64,000 bases of DNA, taken from assembly GCA_002104905.1 (NCBI GenBank), contig MCFE01000017.1:1-64000 (forward strand), read 5' to 3'. The translations under genes and the position numbers were made by a program. How positions within the stretch are numbered: the stretch's first letter is position 1; each line of letters starts with the position of its first letter. Below are positions 1 through 11,397 of the stretch, one piece after another. The notes under the pieces are model-generated. The model was not told where the DNA came from, ran no database searches, and worked only from the letters and a program-made list of their open reading frames with translations. Origin of the DNA: Basidiobolus meristosporus CBS 931.73 (Eukaryota > Basidiobolomycota > Basidiobolomycetes > Basidiobolales > Basidiobolaceae).

Positions 1-1
1 T

Positions 2-1246
2 ACTCAGGGTCTAAGGGTTTCATCTAGGGGCTTTACAGCAGGAATATTTGCCATCGGGTGCATAATTGGCGGCCTTGGGGCTGGGGTGGTTGCTGGACAT
101 ATTGGACGAAAGAAAGCACTGATGGCGAACAACATATTCTTCATAGCTGCGGGGCTATTGCAGGGCTTGGCGCCGAACATCCCAGCGCTCATTATAGGAA
201 GATTAATTTCTGGCATTGGTGGTGGATCCGCGTGTGTCTTGGTTCCAACCTACAACTCCGAGATAGCCACTCGTCGTTATCGAGGGGCGCTCGGGGTTCT
301 GACTCAGATCTTCATGACGACTGGAACTTTGGTATCACAAGCATTAGGCCTGGTACTGAATACCATCCCTGGGTGGAGAGTGTTATTCGGGCTCTCCGCA
401 GTTGCAGCGGTTATCCAGAGCATCCTGCTTCCATTCTGTACCGAGACTCCCTACTGGTATATTCACAAAGGCCGCTACGATGACGCTAGGGAGGCACTCC
501 AACGCCTACGCCCTGGATGTTCTATTGACCACGAGTTCGATGAGCTACGAGTATTCAGTAAAAGTGATGATGATGATGGCCGTCGCTCAGTTTTAGGAGA
601 TGATGAAGTTGTGGATCAGCCAGGAGAGCATCGCAGCCTGGGATTCAGGGAAATCTTGGCGGCACCATTCATTAGAAGAAGACTTTTCATTGCTCTTATC
701 ATCCACGTCATACAACAACTCTCTGGTATTAACGGGATTCTTCTGTACTCCTCCTCCATATTCCGCGATTCATTTGGTGAGCTTAATGCCATCTACATTA
801 CGGTTGGTGCGGCTGCTTTGATGGTGGTCATGACCATAATGTCTAGCACATTGATTGATCACGTAGGTCGCAAGCCACTCCTACTGATAGGCGATATCCT
901 AATCAGCATATCCCTTGCTTTATTGGTGATAGGCTCAGTGTGTGTCATCAATACTCTGGTCGTGATCTCAGTAGCCCTGTTCATATGTGGGTTCGCCATT
1001 GGGGTTGGGCCCATTCCCTGGATGATCACACCGGAGCTTCTGCCCCCCGCAGCAGTTGGGTCTGGAACATCGGCTGCTACAGTTGTCAATTGGTTTTGTA
1101 ACTTTTGTGTTGGGTTTGCTTTCCCATCGCTTCAAGTGGCACTTAAAGGATGGACATTCCTTCCTTTTACTATCCTGACAGCAATTTCAGCCGTATATAT
1201 AGCCATGTTTGTTCCGGAAACCAAAGCGAAAGAAACGCAACACTAA
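2..1246 (+). CDS. MFS sugar porter (hexose transporter-like), 5'-truncated by window edge
   Basis: A major facilitator sugar porter that would move a hexose or similar sugar across a membrane, probably by proton symport. The frame is open from base 2 to a TAA at 1244-1246, giving about 414 visible residues; the N-terminus lies outside the window. Family marks are GHIGRKKAL (loop 2-3), GRLISGIGGG after it, ETPYWYIHKGR closing the first half, QQLSGINGILLY in the helix-7 region, the second-half DHVGRKPLL repeat, and PETKAKE after helix 12. Charged DDDDGRR residues lie in the central cytoplasmic loop. No intron is needed in the visible part. The substrate cannot be read from sequence. Family call is firm. 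Confidence 0.9.
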   Translation, partial: TQGLRVSSRGFTAGIFAIGCIIGGLGAGVVAGHIGRKKALMANNIFFIAAGLLQGLAPNIPALIIGRLISGIGGGSACVLVPTYNSEIATRRYRGALGVLTQIFMTTGTLVSQALGLVLNTIPGWRVLFGLSAVAAVIQSILLPFCTETPYWYIHKGRYDDAREALQRLRPGCSIDHEFDELRVFSKSDDDDGRRSVLGDDEVVDQPGEHRSLGFREILAAPFIRRRLFIALIIHVIQQLSGINGILLYSSSIFRDSFGELNAIYITVGAAALMVVMTIMSSTLIDHVGRKPLLLIGDILISISLALLVIGSVCVINTLVVISVALFICGFAIGVGPIPWMITPELLPPAAVGSGTSAATVVNWFCNFCVGFAFPSLQVALKGWTFLPFTILTAISAVYIAMFVPETKAKETQH

Positions 1247-1435
1247 TAGCGTCAATATCTGTACAGAGTATATCAATGAAAATAGTTCCGTTTATTAAAC
1301 ACGTCTCACATTGCCTCATCTCCACATCTACGTTATTATCTAGTTACCAACTGTTGTATTCCGGATCATTCAACTAGATTCCCACTCTGACCACTCACAA
1401 CTAGGCATTGTTACATTCTATAGCTTAGATGACCA

Positions 1436-1485
1436 GTATTGTAACTGAATTTGCACTTATATGTATTGTAACTGAATTTGCACTT
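1436..1485. repeat. Perfect 23-bp direct repeat upstream of the FMO gene
   Basis: Two identical 23-bp copies at 1436-1458 and 1463-1485, period 27 bp, with core TGTAACTGAATTTGCA. They lie about 55-100 bp upstream of the TATA box at 1538 of the monooxygenase gene. The position suits an upstream activating element, but that is inference. Confidence 0.6.
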
Positions 1486-1537
1486 GTCCCACCGTCCCCT
1501 CACACAATCTCTTCTGGATGGGATCCACTGTGAGGAT

Positions 1538-1545
1538 TATATAAA
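1538..1545 (+). promoter_or_regulatory. TATA box of the FMO gene
   Basis: TATATAAA at 1538-1545. It overlaps an in-frame ATG at 1545, which therefore is unlikely to be transcribed; this favours the ATG at 1587 as the true start, about 42 bp downstream of the TATA box. Confidence 0.6.
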
Positions 1546-1586
1546 TGTGCCCTTTATCAGTCATCAGTATTCATCTTGCCATAGCT

Positions 1587-3088
1587 ATGCCAGCCGAAAT
1601 CCGCACTTTCTCAAGACCTGTGAAGCGAATCGCCGTTATAGGAGCTGGCCCAACTGGTTTGATCGCAGCGAAAAACCTGGCGCAAGAAGGAGAGTTTGAT
1701 GTCATTGTTTTCGAGCGAAACAATACCATTGGTGGGATTTGGTAAGTATCCCAAGCTAGCTGCTCTCGTCTCTGCTGCCATTAACTTGCATTAGGAACTA
1801 CTCAACCAAGCAGGGACCTGCCATACAGTTCCCTCAGGTAAGCGCAGGCCAGTATGACACCCATGGCAACCCCATTCCCTCGCCAATGTACGAGTCACTG
1901 CGTACAAACATATTTTATGATATAATGGAAGTCCAAGGCCACCAATTCCCTGATCAAACTGTACCTTTCCCCGGCCACGCCGAGGTATTAGAATATCTCA
2001 AGACTTACGCAGAGAAATTCGACTTGATCAAATTGATATCCTTCAACACTTCGGTCAGCTCGGCGAGATGGGATAAGTCAACTGCTCAATGGTCACTTGA
2101 CCTGGCCACAAACCAGGATAATCAGTCAAGCACACGCACCGAGCTATTTGATGCGGTGGTTGTGTGTAATGGTCATCACACCGTACCCCATATTCCCAAG
2201 ATAGCAGGATTATCGGAGGCCGCGACGGCATTTCCGGAAACATTCATGCATACACGTGAATACAAAGCAGCTGAGCCGTTCCGTGGAAAGGTGAGGATGA
2301 TGGGTTAGATGAAAAAGAAACCTCGATCTAGAGGATAATGGGTTAAATGATAAAGAAACCTCATCTAACTACCGTATTATCAGTCCGTGCTGTTGATTGG
2401 TGCTCAGCCCTCTGGTGTTGACATTGCCCATGATCTTGTCCAGCATCCCGACATAGAAGTCAGCCTTTCCATCCGAGAGATTCCCGGCCGCCCACTCCGA
2501 GACTACAAGACATTCAATTCCAAGATCACTCGGCGCCCAGAAGTCGATCGGTTTGATGCAACTGCTCGAGAGGTTCATTTCGTGGATGGCACAGTCATTC
2601 CATTCCCTGATCACATCATCTTTGCCACTGGTTATTTCTATTCTTATCCATTTTTCCGTAACAACCAGCTCGCAGGTTCCCCCACAGAGGAGGAAGTGAC
2701 CGATGGGTTCCATGTGAAATCCTTATATAAGCACCTGTTCTACATTCCAAACCCAACCCTTTGCTTTGTATCCCTGCAGAACATTGCCTCACCCTTTTAC
2801 ATAGCTGATTATCAAGGTAAAACAATAGCGAAGGTGTTTTCTGGGAAGGTCCCCCTGCCCAAGGAGGCTGAAATGCAGGAAAGCTACCTGGCTGATATCA
2901 AGGGGAAACCGGGTCCGCTATACCACATCATTGGCGTGGGCCAGATTGACTATTGCGAGCAGTTGTCTAACTGGATTGGTAATGCCATCCCACCACCAAG
3001 CGAAAAATGGAGGCAGCGTAATTTCGAGATCAATGATATAGTACTAGAGCGCCTAGGCTTTAAACTTCCACTTACGTTCCATAGTTGA
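1587..3088 (+). CDS. Flavin-containing monooxygenase (FMO family)
   Basis: FAD/NADPH monooxygenase that would oxygenate soft nucleophiles (N or S) on small molecules or thiols. CDS exons: 1587-1741, 1795-2290, 2384-3088 (451 aa). The FAD site GAGPTGLIAAKN is near residues 18-29, followed by FERNNTIGGIW; the second dinucleotide site is VLLIGAQPSGVD; the FATGY motif follows. The FMO fingerprint appears as FPETFMHTREY, with E where Gly is usual. Start 1587 is preferred because 1545 overlaps the TATA box. Intron 1 splits the Trp codon of GGIW. Intron 2 contains a tandem duplication. A Baeyer-Villiger-type substrate is possible; fungal FMOs are diverse. Confidence 0.88.
2294..2367. repeat. Tandem duplication inside FMO intron 2
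   Basis: Two diverged copies (2294-2330 and 2332-2367, shared core AAAGAAACCTC) fill most of the 93-nt intron 2291-2383. The second copy supplies the CTAAC branch-like site before the acceptor, so the intron appears to have grown by internal duplication. Confidence 0.6.
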
Positions 3089-3250
3089 TCCTGCTGTAAG
3101 CTCCGAGAATAAAGGTGGTACAACTCTTATTGTGTAACTGTGTCAACCAACTAGATCCACTGATTGTACTACGCGCACATGGTTCACCCCAATGGCATGA
3201 CTTCAAGGGTTTGGTTGTGTTTATTAAGCCTCTAACGAAATCTATGTTAG

Positions 3251-4343
3251 CTAGTTTGGATGTTTATCACGTAAAAGAATACTTTCAGGGCGGCTTGCCG
3301 ATGAGGAATGTCGATGATCTGGCGTTATATCCTCCAATCTGTGGCTTACATCGAAATCCACCAGATCCACATCGATCGTTTTGATAGCATGGAAGGAGTT
3401 TGTGTGGTATTGATGGGAATTCTGGGCGGAATGTGAGTCCGATCTGGATGGGGTGGTAAACTGCTTTATATTGTTGGAATCGAAGTAGCTGTTGCTTGTA
3501 TTTGTAGCCCGCTGCTTTGCATTCCAGAGCTGGAGTGTCATCAAGCTTGACCCGACCACCACTAGAAATAAAGGTTAGTGCATGGAATCATAGGGATTCC
3601 TCAACAAACTCTCACATACCTGCTAGGATAAATAGCATCACTCCCATATTCTCTGGTCCAAGGAGGATGGAGACCACCACTAGAATGGTGGTAGAACTGG
3701 TGATTCCAAACATGTATATCAACCCGTCATGCTTCAGGGCTTTCCAGTGTGTTTGACTGGAATTTAGCTGCTGATTTCGAAGAATTATCACGAAGATCCC
3801 AGAGTAAAACACGTTGATTACGATATCGAATACCAACTCAGCAAGAAGCGTTGCTTCTGAGAGTACACTGAGGCACGTATTTTCCAGCTCTATCCGAATG
3901 AATGTCTCCTGAAATGTTGCGAAGATAAAGGAGCCGATAAAGCCACATTCGAGAATGATGTGTAATATAAAAAGCCACTTGGCTTTGTTCAAGGCGTAAT
4001 AAGATTTGACGAACAGCAAGCAATGCAGGCCGCACATTGCCATTACAAACCATGCTTCAATTAGACGGCCCTGGGCTGCGCAGTTATCGAAAGGAGCAAA
4101 GTAGCCCACTAACGAAAAGAACAATAGCAAGAAAGCCGACATAGATTGGAAGAAGCACAGCCAAGGGACTGGGGTAAACGTTCCTCGCTGAGTGCGCGAA
4201 ATCGCCATTCTGATAGCACAGATGAAATTTGGAATCATGATTACTAGTAGTGCAGTGTAAATGAACATAGTTACTTTGGTCATCTTTAACATGTGCTGTA
4301 TGGCGCCCAACTGGCCTGGCGTTAGCTGTTGCTGCTGCTCCAT
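3251..4343 (-). CDS. Seven-helix membrane protein, GPCR-like
   Basis: CDS exons 4343-3620 and 3561-3251 (344 aa); the 58-nt intron falls inside the last helix (ILAG/VVVG). I count seven hydrophobic segments, about residues 22-43, 58-84, 97-120, 124-146, 160-187, 203-224 and 230-255, then a hydrophilic Ser/His-rich tail of about 85 residues. A short polar N-terminus with a Gln run and a long C-terminal tail suit a receptor topology (N-out, tail in cytosol). No signature of Git3, Ste2/Ste3 or microbial opsins is visible (no retinal-type Lys in helix 7). A family name is not justified. No close neighbour suggests a pathway. Confidence 0.65.
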
Positions 4344-7300
4344 AGCAAATTAATCTAGTAGCAAATATGGATGTCTGGAATAACCCAATCTCAGCTTTAC
4401 TAAAATCACCAGCAACAGGTTAAGAGAGAAGTGAAAGAGAAGCACTATCGAGGAACTCAGTTAAATAAGCCAGGTGTTTTAGCCACCCATCGAATAGTTA
4501 CACTACAAGCAGGTTCAGGACTGGTAAGTAAAAGTTATTCCGACATACTTGAGAATATTAGCATCACTGCAGCGTGGCATGAGTAGAAATCTAAAAAAAG
4601 ATCGGGTAAGCTCATGATCAGCAATTTTGTAACATTAATTCACCAGTAACATTCATCATCATATGCATACCTAGCCATGAGTTTGAGATTTACGAGATGG
4701 TGATGCAGTTGCCAGCTAGTTCATTTGGTGTAATGTTTAGATTGCTTTCTTGACGACTGATCTGGGGCTGTTCCAACTATTGTAGAACAGGTGTGCAACT
4801 CTTATATTGACTTTTATGATGTCTCGTTCAGGTTTATAGGAGATGGTATCAAGTTTGGCTACTCGAGGTTATTAATTGGTAGAAGCTCCCCATGCATCCT
4901 CGTTACAATCATCATGTTGTAATTGCTGAAAGTATCTGTTGGCCTCTTCTCTTGAGAAAAGAAAGCATTGTAACACCTTTGGATATCCCCATGTTAGTTA
5001 CGTGAAGGTCAGCTGAGTAGAATTCTGTGAATGGAATGACCGTCTTGGACTGGATTTGTGCGGTGAATTTTAAGTAAAAACCTTGAGAGTGAATAGAACG
5101 GTCATCTGGAACAGTGAGCTCATAGTATTGTCTACGGCATGGATCAAAGTTGACTGGAGTTATAGGCTTTTTATGCTCCAACTTTACTTGCCAGCACGGC
5201 CTTTGCCTCTTGCGGCGCGAAATGCATGCCCGCGGACCTGTAGAGAATGCTAGCCAAGAGCATTGTGATCGAATGTTAAAAGGGAGAGGCTACTGAATGT
5301 TTCATGCACTTATCTACAGTAGATGGAACTACTCGACCTTCAGATTGTGGTGCAGTAGATACACATTGGTTTGAGCGACTGTTCGTAGCTCAATGGCATA
5401 TCCGAACAATCGTGCCCTGCAGCTTGTTCGGAAAAACTGTGGGGATGACTGTTACTGACTGTCCGAGATGGGTACTTCTAACCGGATATATGTGTGACGT
5501 AGGTAGCTCGTCCTCATCATTGGCACGATCTTTATATCAAGCGTAGTTTCATGGCTAGCAATCGAGAAAGCAATTACTTGATCTCGAATCACCTGATCGA
5601 TAGAAGTCCATGACTAGTACGTAGCTCGACCAAATCAGTAATTTCTTCCAGTAGTGTAGCCTAATTGTTCGCGTATTTGCCCGTAGACATGGTAATAGAC
5701 TTAGTGCTCGCCAACCAACAGAATCTGAATTGAATAGAATGGACTTCAATCAAGCCCGAAGCTAGCCTTTCCAACACTTTCAAAAGCAAACATCAATCGA
5801 AATACACTTGGAGCGCGGTCACCTACTAATTTTGGCCATCCATGCTTAGCTCACCTGCTTTTTGGCACCTCAAGTCTGTGATAATGATGGTGTTCAGTAC
5901 CAAATCGAGATAACTGCTACGAACAACCGCGTATCTTCATGGCATCAGTGAGTCAGAGATAACTGAGCATAAAACAACAAAAGGCAATATATAAAGCATT
6001 CCGTTTCCTTGGTTACTGGAAGCGTTGTTGAAGGCTTGGGGGATCGCAAAGAACTTAAACCTGATGTGTATTGTGAGGGTTAATACGCTCATTCAGTGCG
6101 AAGATGTCGAATACTCTGAGTGGGAGTAATTGATGATCCTCTATTTGTTTATGACCCAGGCCGTATTAGAAGCACCATAATGCTAGTAGCAATTTTAGTT
6201 GATACGAATGTTCACACGACATCCAATCTATAACCAAAACCCCGAGAACTCCGACATTCCTGAAAACCATTAACCTTGCCAAATAGGTGGAAAATGCCAG
6301 CAAGCCTGGGCCCTTCGTCGACCCAACCCTAATTAGTTACAAAATCACGATATGGATTGCATATAGAAGTATTTTAGCAAGTCTACCAAACCTTAACAGA
6401 AAGCTAACAACCGCACAAGTCATTAACTGAGTCAACAGCGCCTTGGGGAATTATTCGGTCAGTGTTGTATCCAGTTGTTTAACATTCTTTCCTCTACAAG
6501 CCTGCAACTGGTTGTACTGACTAATGCTATATTAAGTAGAATGAATGGAATTTCAACTGCAGAAATTTTATCCGCAAACGTGACTGTGAGTGGGAAGTGA
6601 ACATCACCCGTTGCCTCAAGGTTCTACACAGAAACGGCATTGGTTTCACAAAGCTCAAAAATGGATCACGGCTGGGGCAAGTGTATTCTGATTATCTAAT
6701 GTCTGCTTGGGATTTCTGTGCTAACACGAGTCAGGCGATCTTTCTGGCGTTTTTAATCGGATATACAAGTATCAAAAGATGTGCAAATGGAACAGAACCT
6801 AGTAAACCCAAGTAACAGGTCCTGAGGATCAAATCAAAGATTGTTCATCATTGATACTTTTACTGGTCATAGTCAACAGGTAAGAATACAAACTTGGGTT
6901 GGGCCCTTACATTGCTGGGATTCCAATCTTTTCCATGAGGGGTTTTGAACGTATTTTACCTGACAGTCACAAGGTTTGAATAGTGAAGTTTCTTAGTTTA
7001 CATGCGGAGAGTGAGGTAGATGGTCTACCTGTTTATATCTGAACGATCAGGTTCACATTCAAGTATCTTGTAGGCATCACTAGGAGTCTACTTCAAATCT
7101 TTAAAAATTTGTAATTTTGCCAACCATTGTGTAAAGGTCAAATATTTGCGGATATTTCAATCTATTGCATTGAGCTTCTGTTAGGGCAGGACCGATAGGG
7201 ATACCAGTAGCTATTTGAAGTTGCAAAATACAGACACCCACCATTAATTTAGAGTTCTGTTGTGATAGCAAATTGGTGTTGAAATTAGGCATTCAAGGTA

Positions 7301-7384
7301 GGAAGCTAAAGGATTACATGAAGCATCCTAAACTGAATGGAAGATTCATGTATATCACAAGAAATCAATCGAGCTGTTTTTTTC

Positions 7385-8500
7385 CACTTTGTATTTACAC
7401 CGAAATATTCTATTGACTTGGTCACACCAGTCATAGCTTATAAGCTTTACTCTCTGTTGGGATGATAGCTGATGAGCTTTAATCTTTTTTGGGATGCACT
7501 GGTGATATTTTCCTCAAAATGTCAGGTATCCAGAACATTAAAACTTGTTAAAATGTTCAAAAGCCTTGAAGCTTTGCACACATGCTCTTAGGACCTTTCT
7601 GAGCATATTCTGTGTGCTTCTAAAAGTATGAATATTACTTTGCATTCAGTGAATCATTAAGTGAAAATCTAATAATCTACTGGTTCTCCCAGCCAATAGC
7701 TCTGCTAACATACCATATCTGATACCATAGTTTATTTTGTTGGTAAAAGAACCATTTTTGATAATGTGTTCTAATAGCTCTTTAGTACTAAGGAGATATC
7801 CATTAGGTAGAATCCTGGAGCATACACAAGAGCCCAAAAACAGCACATATGTTTTATATCCCTTACCAGAAATGCTGAATGAATGTATAAGCTGTTGTGG
7901 GAGTAATGGAGATATTGGAAGTGATTGGGAGAACAAGTAGATTATTTGGTTTTCACTTAATGATTTATTGAATGTAAAAGTAGCATTTATACTTTTTGCA
8001 TTTTGTATTTCCACCTAAATACTCACCTAACTTAGTCACTTAGATCATCACCTTCAAATCCCAGAGAATACTGACCAAATTCCTTGTCGGGATTTACTTA
8101 GAATATTTACCCAGAACATGAAAATTAGTTAAGTTGTCCAAACAGCCCCAAACTTTGCACACATGCTCTTGGGACCTTCCTTGACCTATTCTACGTGTTT
8201 GTTATGCCAAGACCTTGTAAAATTATAAATACTACTTTTACATTCAATAAATCATTAAGTGAAAACCACATAATCTACTTGTTCTCCCAAGTCACTTCCA
8301 ATATCTCCAAGACTCTTACAACAGCTTTGCACACATATTTTTGGGACCTTCCTTAACAAACTCTACATGTTTGTCTGCTCTACTTTATCAAAAGTAAATA
8401 CCATACTTTTGATCAATAAATCTATAAGTGAATAACATGTAAATCCTCTAGTTCTCCACATCACTTCCAATACTCCTCAGACTATTGCAACAAAGACAAT
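7385..8500. repeat. Diverged interspersed repeat family, three direct copies
   Basis: Copy A about 7385-7705 and copy B about 8000-8325 run in the same direction and share blocks such as TTTGCACACATGCTCTT, CAGAACAT and ATCATTAAGTGAAAA in the same order. A partial copy C (about 8326-8500) restarts with TTTGCACACAT. Divergence is substantial between A and B. No transposase, reverse transcriptase or clear target-site duplication was seen. It could be an old non-autonomous element. Confidence 0.55.
7893..8325. repeat. Inverted repeat, about 100-bp arms around a 230-bp spacer
   Basis: The segment 7893-7995 is a near-exact reverse complement of 8224-8325; both carry TCATTAAGTGAAAACCA and CTACTTGTTCTCCCAA, one on each strand. 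The left arm is thus an inverted copy of the end of repeat copy B. Transcripts would fold into a long hairpin. A foldback or MITE-like origin is inference. Confidence 0.6.
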
Positions 8501-9378
8501 GACAAATAATCCGGCAACTAGTCAAGTAGAAACCTCAACTATATCAATATTTGGGTAATGATTTCAACAAATATGTATTTTATGTTGTTCTACAACAAGC
8601 ATACATCAAATTATTAGTGCAAAACAAACTTTCATTGAAGTCCACTCTCTATCTCAGGTATCAGGTAGAAGAATGTTAGGAATGTCAGCAAAAAAAGGGG
8701 ATTTCAGGTTTAGCCATGTTAGATATTTATTCATCAGGAACCTTCACAATACAAGACAGAATTTAGTTTTGCCAGTTATTGCGTGCCTGTTGACCAGCTG
8801 AATCGGTATATGTTGTAGATGGTATCAGATACTGAAGTAATACTCGTGTACTTAGCCATTGATACTCCAGCCTATGGGCCATGCATGGTATCTCCCATCC
8901 CATTACGTGTAAAAGCAGTATTTACAATGAGTACCATATGCCGTAGATCTAGATACGTGAACGTCTATTATTCCAGGGGACCAAGTTACTAAACGAATTA
9001 AATAGAATATATTTATGTGCTTTCGGCTATGATTCGGCTTCTTGTAATAATTCGGCTAAAGCAAGATAATCTGCAGCATGATACCAAAACTGGTCAAAGC
9101 CTCATAAATCGCTTACCAGAACTAGAATAATCGATAACAGTGAATGGTTAGTTTCGATCGATGGTGTCCGATCCATCAGGAATATGGTCTGTGTGGAAAC
9201 GAATTCTGCACTCAGTTGCTGGATCAAAGCCAGGATCCAATCTTCCACTCACCGATATATATATATATATCCACCGATCACCTGATCACCTCTCCTGCCG
9301 TTCAGATCGGGCCACTTGTTGGTTGATCATGATGCCGATTCATATACAATATACTTGAATCGAACAACTTCTGATTCG

Positions 9379-9386
9379 GATAAAAG
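9379..9386 (+). promoter_or_regulatory. TATA-like element of the first RING-LON gene
   Basis: GATAAAAG at 9379-9386 followed by a purine-rich stretch. Transcription starting 25-35 bp downstream would make ATG 9490 the first good start and leave the in-frame upstream ATGs at 9316 and possibly 9406 untranscribed. Confidence 0.4.
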
Positions 9387-9489
9387 GAGAGGAGAGCCTC
9401 GAAATATGTCCAAATTCCTGCCTTTGTACCCAATCTACCCCCCATCCTCAGTAGTTTTCAGTGACATCTTCGCTACTCGGGCTTTTACT

Positions 9490-10752
9490 ATGGTGAGCGA
9501 AAGAGGGACCAACGATTTCCAATCTCCCATGATGGATTCCGTATTAAATCACCTAACTTGTTTTCAATGTCATCATGGTTTGAGGAATCCTATCACGTTG
9601 CCATGTGGTCACTCTGTATGTTCTGAGTGTCTCCCCACAAGCCACGAAAATTATCCTTGTGGATTTGTAACACCACAGCCCTGCCTTACTTGCCCATTTC
9701 CCAGTTGTTCTTTTCAGTACCCGAGCTTGTCCGGAGTTAAATTGGACGTTACACTTGCGAACATCTCTCAGATCTGTTTGCAAGAGATTCCTCAGCCACA
9801 GGCTCAGAAGCCCATAGATAGCGATTCCTCCAGTCCAAACCCTGAATTACCAACCCTCGCCACCATACTGCAACCAGAGTTTGAATGCCAGATCTGTTAT
9901 AGGATTTTATTTGAGCCATTGACGACCTCCTGTGGGCACACCTTCTGTAAAGAATGTCTCCTGCGAACCACGGATCACTCTAGTCGGTGCCCCACTTGCC
10001 GTAATGCCATATCTTTCTCCCAAGTTCGGGACCAGCAAACCAACCACGCCCTAAGTCGTTTGGTGGAACTCTTGTTTCCTAAATCACTTTACCAACGTAA
10101 GGTTCTTCCAGCTGAGGTAACAGAAGAGAACGAAGCTGTCCCCATCTTGACAGGCGGGTTGGTATTTCCTGACATCACCTATTCGCTTCACATCTTTCAA
10201 CCGGCACATCGTCTTCTGATCAGAAGATGTTTGTTGACGACAAAAAAGCATTTCGGCATAGTCACTCGAGGTAGCTCAAATGCGTTAGCGGAGTATGGCA
10301 CGCTGGTTCAAATCATAGCATCACAGCCACTTCCTGATGGAAGGTTTTTGATTCAAGTGAAGGGGCTCCATAAACTCAGGATATTGGAGTCCAAGAATCT
10401 CGATGGCTATCATTCAGCGCGCGTGGATTTGGTCGAGGATGCCGCCCTGGTGTCAGAGAAGGAGGTGGAGTGCAGCTCGACTGAGGATATGATATTGGCT
10501 ATCAAGGCATTCGTCAACTCGATAGGCAAAAGCCATCCGCAACTGCTGGCTAGATTGAATCAGCTGTACGGGCCCCCGCCACAGGCAATGATCCCGTTTT
10601 CACATTGGGCATCTTGTGTAATCCCCATTGACGATCAAGAGAAGTACAAGTTGCTCTGTGTGGACAGCGCTAACTTACGTCTATTGATGATAGTGCGCTG
10701 GATCGAAACTACTCGGAAGCGATGGGGATTTGTTGGTTGCCCTGTGATGTGA
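9490..10752 (+). CDS. Double RING finger plus LON-substrate-binding domain protein (LONRF-like), copy A
   Basis: Probable E3 ubiquitin ligase of the LONRF type, 420 aa, single exon. A first RING-like finger (about residues 18-60: CFQC, CGHSVC, ECLP) is followed by a complete C3HC4 RING (CQICYRILFEPL, CGHTFCKECL, CPTC) near residues 133-175. A LON N-terminal-like domain follows (VPILTGGLVFPDITYSLHIF to the C-terminus). There is no AAA or protease part, so it is not Lon itself. Start 9490 aligns with the start of the paralogue at 11398; the frame is open further up to 9316. It ends in a short Cys-containing tail (GCPVM). Neighbour copy B shows tandem duplication. Substrates are unknown. Confidence 0.85.
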   Translation: MVSERGTNDFQSPMMDSVLNHLTCFQCHHGLRNPITLPCGHSVCSECLPTSHENYPCGFVTPQPCLTCPFPSCSFQYPSLSGVKLDVTLANISQICLQEIPQPQAQKPIDSDSSSPNPELPTLATILQPEFECQICYRILFEPLTTSCGHTFCKECLLRTTDHSSRCPTCRNAISFSQVRDQQTNHALSRLVELLFPKSLYQRKVLPAEVTEENEAVPILTGGLVFPDITYSLHIFQPAHRLLIRRCLLTTKKHFGIVTRGSSNALAEYGTLVQIIASQPLPDGRFLIQVKGLHKLRILESKNLDGYHSARVDLVEDAALVSEKEVECSSTEDMILAIKAFVNSIGKSHPQLLARLNQLYGPPPQAMIPFSHWASCVIPIDDQEKYKLLCVDSANLRLLMIVRWIETTRKRWGFVGCPVM

Positions 10753-11397
10753 CATTCTTGTTATCTATAATGTAAAACTAGACTTCTCTTTAATGCCATC
10801 ATTCAATCCTTGCGCCTGTCAAGCGTTATAGAGGTGCATTTAATGTATCACCACCACATACGCCGAAAAGCATTTTCGCACTAATTATGATGTTGATGTA
10901 ATATACAACATATAATATACATACAACCATGTATACCCTTTGCTGAGGAAGGAGCGACCATGCAAACGTAACCAGGTCTCTAGCGGAAGGAGCGGTGCTC
11001 ACAACAGGTCACGGGAGTGTTACGATCGATCGTATGTTAAGGAAGTAGGTTGATGAAGTGATTATTAAGAAAGTAGCAGAGACCATCAAGTCACAATCCC
11101 AGTAATCGACCATTCGCGACCATTATGTGCATACTGAATTAGGTAGTTTGTGAAATCAACTGTTTGGATAGGCATTGGTGATCGGTGGTTGCTAGGGATT
11201 AATGCGATGAACAGCGCACGCCTTTTATCTCCTGACTCGATCTGACATTCTGCTTATCGTACTGCATCCAACAAAATAACAAAGTAACGACTGCATGTTT
11301 CAGGATCGTGGCTAGTGCTTGGCTTTAAAAAGTGCCTCTTGCCCGTCGGTGCGTCTAGCACTCTACTTGTTCATCCCCTCATATCCATTCCATTAAC
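10753..11397. other. Intergenic region between the two RING-LON genes
   Basis: About 645 bp holding the 3' end of copy A and the promoter of copy B. A TATA-like TTTAAAAA lies at 11324-11331, about 70 bp upstream of the copy B start. No coding potential was seen. Confidence 0.45.

Larger units (their letters stand above)
4344..9489. other. Gene-poor 5.1-kb intergenic stretch with old repeats
   Basis: No open frame here has recognisable domains, good splice context or conservation. The frames present are short (under 125 codons), AT-rich and overlap repeats. It holds the upstream regions of the 7TM gene (minus) and of the first RING-LON gene (plus), plus the repeat copies listed separately and a short AT dinucleotide run at 9255-9270. 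I see nothing else. Confidence 0.6.

Noticed and set aside
1545-1586. Upstream in-frame ATG as start of the FMO
   Set aside because: It overlaps the TATA box, so it probably lies upstream of the transcription start.
4912-8014. Several 60-120 codon frames in the gene-poor region
   Set aside because: No domains, poor start contexts, overlap with repeats and no compatible splice partners.
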